From Gnetum montanum (taxonomy: Eukaryota > Streptophyta > Gnetopsida > Gnetales > Gnetaceae), in the NCBI GenBank assembly GCA_015680685.1, contig MNCI01010443.1:1770235-1834234 (forward strand): a stretch of 64,000 nt of DNA, given 5' to 3'. Below are positions 60,421 through 64,000 of this stretch, one piece after another. The stretch's first letter is position 1, and each line of letters opens with the position of its first letter. The notes below the pieces were generated by a model. That model searched no databases. It was not told the DNA's origin and saw nothing but the letters and a program-made list of their open reading frames with translations. The position numbers and the translations under genes are program-made.

Positions 60421-61613
60421 TGAAACACCACAAAATTCAGAGCTTAGTACTTGTCCGACACCAAACAGGTCCCTGGGACCTACGAACGACGCCGGCTACA
60501 TGAGATTTCACACACGCGAAAACCTTGGGAATCGCAACATTTGGTTTTTACTAAGTACATTGTGCCAACGTATACGCCCAGCGTGTACGCCCAAGTTCAC
60601 ATCTCCAGCATATACGCCTGGCCCTCACAGCGTATACGCCCGACACTACAGCGTATATGCCCGACTCCCCAGCATACATGCCTAGGTACTGCAGATGCAC
60701 ATGCTCGACGACAAGATCTCCAAATGATAGCCTGAAGACAACACCAAAGAGCAAGGATTGAAGCAAGTGGACACCCTTCAACGTATACACCCAGCGTGTA
60801 CGCTAGCATCCATCAGCGTATACGCCCAATGTGTATGCAGCACAGCATCTCCACCCAAGTTCACACGCTCAGCACACCCAGCGTATACGCCTAGCGTATA
60901 CGCCGACCTGATATAGCGTATACGCCCAACACTTGTAATATTGTACATTTGTAACTTGTGTGCATCCGGTCAACGCGCCACGTGTCGCCCAACCCGAGTC
61001 TAGTGTAACAACCTGTATAAAAACTCCCATTTTCCACTTTCACCAGGTCGATTGGTAAAATCTCGGAGCATACTATAGAACATTTACGCTGCGCATCAGA
61101 GCTGAAACCCTCTTACGCTGGAAGCCTTGTACGCTGCAGATACTCTCTACGCTCCGTCTGCCCTGCGAACCAGAGTCATCCCTGTATACGCCGGGGCTTT
61201 TCATCCGCCTTGTGTTCCCACACAACTGCGTTAGACTGGTGCACTATACTTTGACTCTGCAATATCATTGTTTACATTTGCTACATGAGTCCTTTTACAG
61301 TTTTATGTCAATTTGGCCCACGAACTGTTTACGCCTGTTTACGCTTACGCTTCGTTGGCATCCATTTACGCTTTACGCTGTTCTGTTGCCTTGTTTACGC
61401 CCGCACATCGTTTACGCATAACCCAACGTATTAGCACTTTGCGTACGCGCGGGGAAATCCTTGTCTGATCCGCGTGCGGACCACCCAAGGTACTCTGCCT
61501 TTGTCGCATTCCAGCTTGCCCTCAGGCGAAGGTAGGGTCTTCTGTATGCGTCCTGCGATCCCGTGGCCTCTGTTTTTCCTTCCAGCTGGAGACCGACGAT
61601 TTCAGGCGGTACA
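60421..61613 (+). repeat. 5' LTR of element E
   Basis: 1193 bp, TGAAACACC...GGTACA. 60565-60925 holds about a dozen copies of AGCGTATACGCCC, whose core GCGTATACGC is a perfect palindrome. A G-box CACGTG (60979-60984) lies 31 bp before the TATA box TATAAAAA (61015-61022), which marks the likely transcription start about 61045. More TTTACGC words follow at 61320-61420. Confidence 0.85.
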
Positions 61614-61616
61614 GAA

Positions 61617-61636
61617 ATTGGCGCTAGAAGGAGGGC
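61617..61636 (+). promoter_or_regulatory. Primer-binding site of element E
   Basis: ATTGGCGCTAGAAGGAGGGC starts 4 bases after the LTR, shared with element D. The tRNA is not assigned. Confidence 0.75.
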
Positions 61637-61664
61637 CTCTACCTTAAACTAGTTGTGCTTCAGA

Positions 61665-62015
61665 GCTCTCAGCGTCTACGCTGTTGAGTACACGCTGACT
61701 TTTTCCAAAAACCTCCCAGCGTTTACGCTGTATAGTTTAAAACCTTACCTGCAAACTTTCCAGCGTCTACGCTGCCCTGTTTAAAACTCACTATTTGCAA
61801 GTCTTCCAGCGTCTACGCTGTTAACCATATGCTAACTTTGTTTACAAATTCCTAGCGTCTACGCTGCTACAGTGTTCTTACGCCTGCTACAGTGTTCTTA
61901 CGCCTGCTACAGTGCTTTTATGCTGCTACAGTGTTCTTACGCCTGCTACAGTGTTTACGCTGCTACAGTGTTTACACTACTATAGTACTGCTACAGTACC
62001 GCTACAGTACCGCTA
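61665..62015. repeat. Leader arrays: AGCGTCTACGCTG and GCTACAGTGTT repeats
   Basis: Five near-palindromic AGCGT-TACGCTG words are spaced about 45-55 bp apart (61668-61866), then about ten GCTACAGTnnT units of 10-20 bp run to 62015. Confidence 0.85.
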
Positions 62016-62367
62016 TAGTATTTTTTCAAAAAAAACACTCAAAACGGGCCTGTTACAAAGCCAAATTCGCTGCGATTCGCACCTACTTCAAACCAGTCTA
62101 AGTCCTAACGGCCCCCAACATGGATCAAGGCATACAATACACACAACATAACAATTCCAAGATGACTTCCTCTTACCCGAGATCACCATCCACGTATGAC
62201 TATGGTTCTTAATTTCATACTTAGCCAAATTTTCTCCCGTTTACACTGTACACGCAGGACACTTAGAAAAATTTTCAGTGTTCACACATCGGACACTCTA
62301 CACACTTAGCCCAAAACACACTCGGCACCTGTTACCTAGCTCATATGTTGCGCCGTCACACATCACC

Positions 62368-63874
62368 ATGGAGTCATCCCAGACCTCTAATGCACATGCC
62401 TTCATAGTCCCCACACAAGAACAATACAACTTTATCTGTGTGAAGATTCAGGCCAACCTTCCTATTGACCACACAGAACAGGAGGCAAAACGAAACTTCG
62501 AGCACATATACATGGAGGTCATGAATTTGCCCCTCCATATATGACATCATCCCCCTTTCTGATCCTCATCATAGCCTCATCTCCCAACTCCTTCTGGCAA
62601 GGGGCCAAAACACACGGCAACCCAATGAGGAGCCCCGAAACCAACATGATAGAGATGACTTCGAGGCACAATCCGAACCTGAGGATTCATACCACACCCT
62701 CAGTCCCCATGCCTACGTGAACCCATCACTCCATCCTCGCATGGGATAGACGACCACTCACCAAGCATCAATGAGCACACAAGCACCGGTATCCCAACAG
62801 AGATTACCCACCCCCATCTCCACCCAGTACATACCACACGTGCAAACGCATGGGGCCACTTTCACTACATTGGCCCTGCACATCCAGGGTGCCACTTCAC
62901 AGTTTGTGGCTAGGCAAGGAACCATACCCCTTGTTCAACAACCCACTCACTTCAACGTGCCACACCCCACAACCACAACTCTAAACATTGCTCCATAGCA
63001 ACAAATGAAAAACCAACAACCTCCGCAACCAACTAATCTACCTACCGCTCAGGAGTGGGCAGAAGCAAAACAGATGATGCAAGCATTAGCGGATGAGATA
63101 AAACAACTCAAAGCTAAAAACACTGAACAAGTTAAAGTACTGGATTTCTATCGTGACGATCCAATTAGCTCTTTAGTGCCACCGTTAGCTTTACCCAAGG
63201 GAATCGCATTGCCCCAGTTAACCAAGTACAATGGGGAGGGAGATCCAAATGCTCACTTAGTCACGTTTCGATTAGAAACTCTATTGCTTCAAGCTTGGCC
63301 CCACGCAATCTTGCGAGTGTTTGCTATGTCCTTAACGGGTGTAGCCTTAGACTAGTACAGAGCCTTGCCATGTAACTTCATATCCTCTCTTGAGGATCTC
63401 TTACACCAATTCGTTACCAGGTTTAAGTACAACCTGAAGCCTGAAGCAACCCTAGACACTCTAATACAGGTGAAACAAGCACCACTTGAGCCTGTGAAAA
63501 AGTTCATTCAACGATGGAGTGTAGCCCTTAACGAACTTCATGAGCCCATCCCTGAAAAGTATTTACTTACGATTCTGAAGGGAGCCGTGAATGACTTCAT
63601 TAAGTCAAAACTGTACTACATGAGCGCTCAAACGTTGAGCCAAGCATTCACACAGATCAAGAACATTGAACAAGCTGCGCAAACCAGCAATGACCTCGCC
63701 TATGTGGCTTACAAGAACCAACATGTTGCCAAACAAAAGGCGATAACAGAAACTGTGGCCGCAAGCACAAAAACAACTAACACCAGTACCAACCCGCCTG
63801 CAACAATAGGGGCCACCTTAAGGTCCAATTTTCAACGCAAGGATCGCTCTAAGTACACATCACTACCTGCGTGA
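62368..63874 (+). pseudogene. Element E gag
   Basis: ATG at 62368 in good context (CACCATGG) begins MESSQTSNAHAF. EQYNFICVKIQANLPIDHT matches element D. A frameshift near 62540, then DIIPLSDPHHS in the next frame. The gag domain reads KVLDFYRDDPISS, KYNGEGDPNAHLVTFRLET, AMSLTGVALD-stop-YRALPC (TAG 63353 where D has Trp), FVTRFKYNL, KFIQRWSVALNEL and FIKSKLYYMSAQTLSQAFTQ. The frame runs to TGA at 63872. A further coding-like stretch follows to the window end. Few lesions, so E is younger than most copies here. Confidence 0.85.
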
Positions 63875-64000
63875 CCTTCGGAACTACTAGAGCACCTCCT
63901 TAAAGCCGGGCAAATCCAATACAAACACGTAATGGAGAATGCTTGCCGCCGACATGATAGGTACTACGAACTACTAAGGAACCCCACCTTAGCAGCACCA

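Larger units (their letters stand above)
60421..64000 (+). mobile_element. Element E: Tat-like LTR retrotransposon, 5' part
   Basis: 5' LTR, primer site, repeat-rich leader and gag, cut by the window end. LTR start (TGAAACACC), primer site and gag are shared with element D. It could be the autonomous relative of D, which only the sequence beyond 64000 can show. Confidence 0.85.

Noticed and set aside
60421-62015. Telomeric or centromeric satellite interpretation of the TACGC repeats
   Set aside because: The repeats are short words dispersed inside an LTR and leader with clear promoter, primer site and gag following.

Overview
This is plant nuclear DNA, most likely from a gymnosperm. Decayed LTR retrotransposons are nested inside one another, there are LINE and copia-type remnants, and a single host gene, an intron-containing glutamate-receptor-like (GLR) gene, lies between them. 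Nothing bacterial is present (no operons, CRISPR arrays or rRNA). The assembly has two N gaps (19082-19423 and 33480-34180) and single-N joins at 17435, 26319, 26672 and 39203, several with assembly-artefact signatures.

Layout. 1-9893: element A, an Athila-like Ty3/gypsy copy on + (5' LTR cut by the window edge, dead gag-pol, full 3' LTR). 9894-12240: fragments (a coiled-coil/proline-rich ORF remnant, part of a copia-type LTR, a LINE tail). 12240-18430: host segment with the GLR gene on - (17363 to 14005) and flanks. 19645-20850: a truncated second copy of the GLR 5' end plus its upstream region. 21137-22690: copia-type LTR, tRNA-iMet-type primer site and decayed gag. 22690-24838: LTR and gag pieces of Athila-like copies H (+) and G (-), including a large inverted repeat. 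24839-26234: no recognisable gene. 26320-27204: LTR of minus-strand element F, partly scrambled by an inverted assembly segment.

27205-64000 is a stack of insertions that target-site duplications resolve. F (-) carries an unidentified coiled-coil ORF instead of visible gag-pol. It was hit by a B-type element that is now a solo LTR (27666-28479), by element C (31011-60158, -, TSD GTGAG) and by element E (from 60421, +). C was hit by B (31681-41594, +, TSD GAGCT) in its 3' LTR and by D (46163-59121, -) in its internal region. B is the best-preserved Athila-like copy: one gag-pol frame with 14 premature stops, all TAG or TGA, and no visible frameshift. D and E form a second family, Tat-like by gag and primer site, with long LTRs rich in TACGCT/TATACG palindromes.

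The most interesting object is D. It has gag and protease but no reverse transcriptase, RNase H or integrase. Between protease and 3' LTR, on the opposite strand, it carries a gene of about seven exons with consistent GT-AG introns, plus three minisatellites. Introns opposite to the genomic RNA would not be spliced out during retrotransposition, which can explain how a multi-exon gene survives in a retroelement. The other notable point is that the GLR gene, as it splices best, lacks the pore loop.
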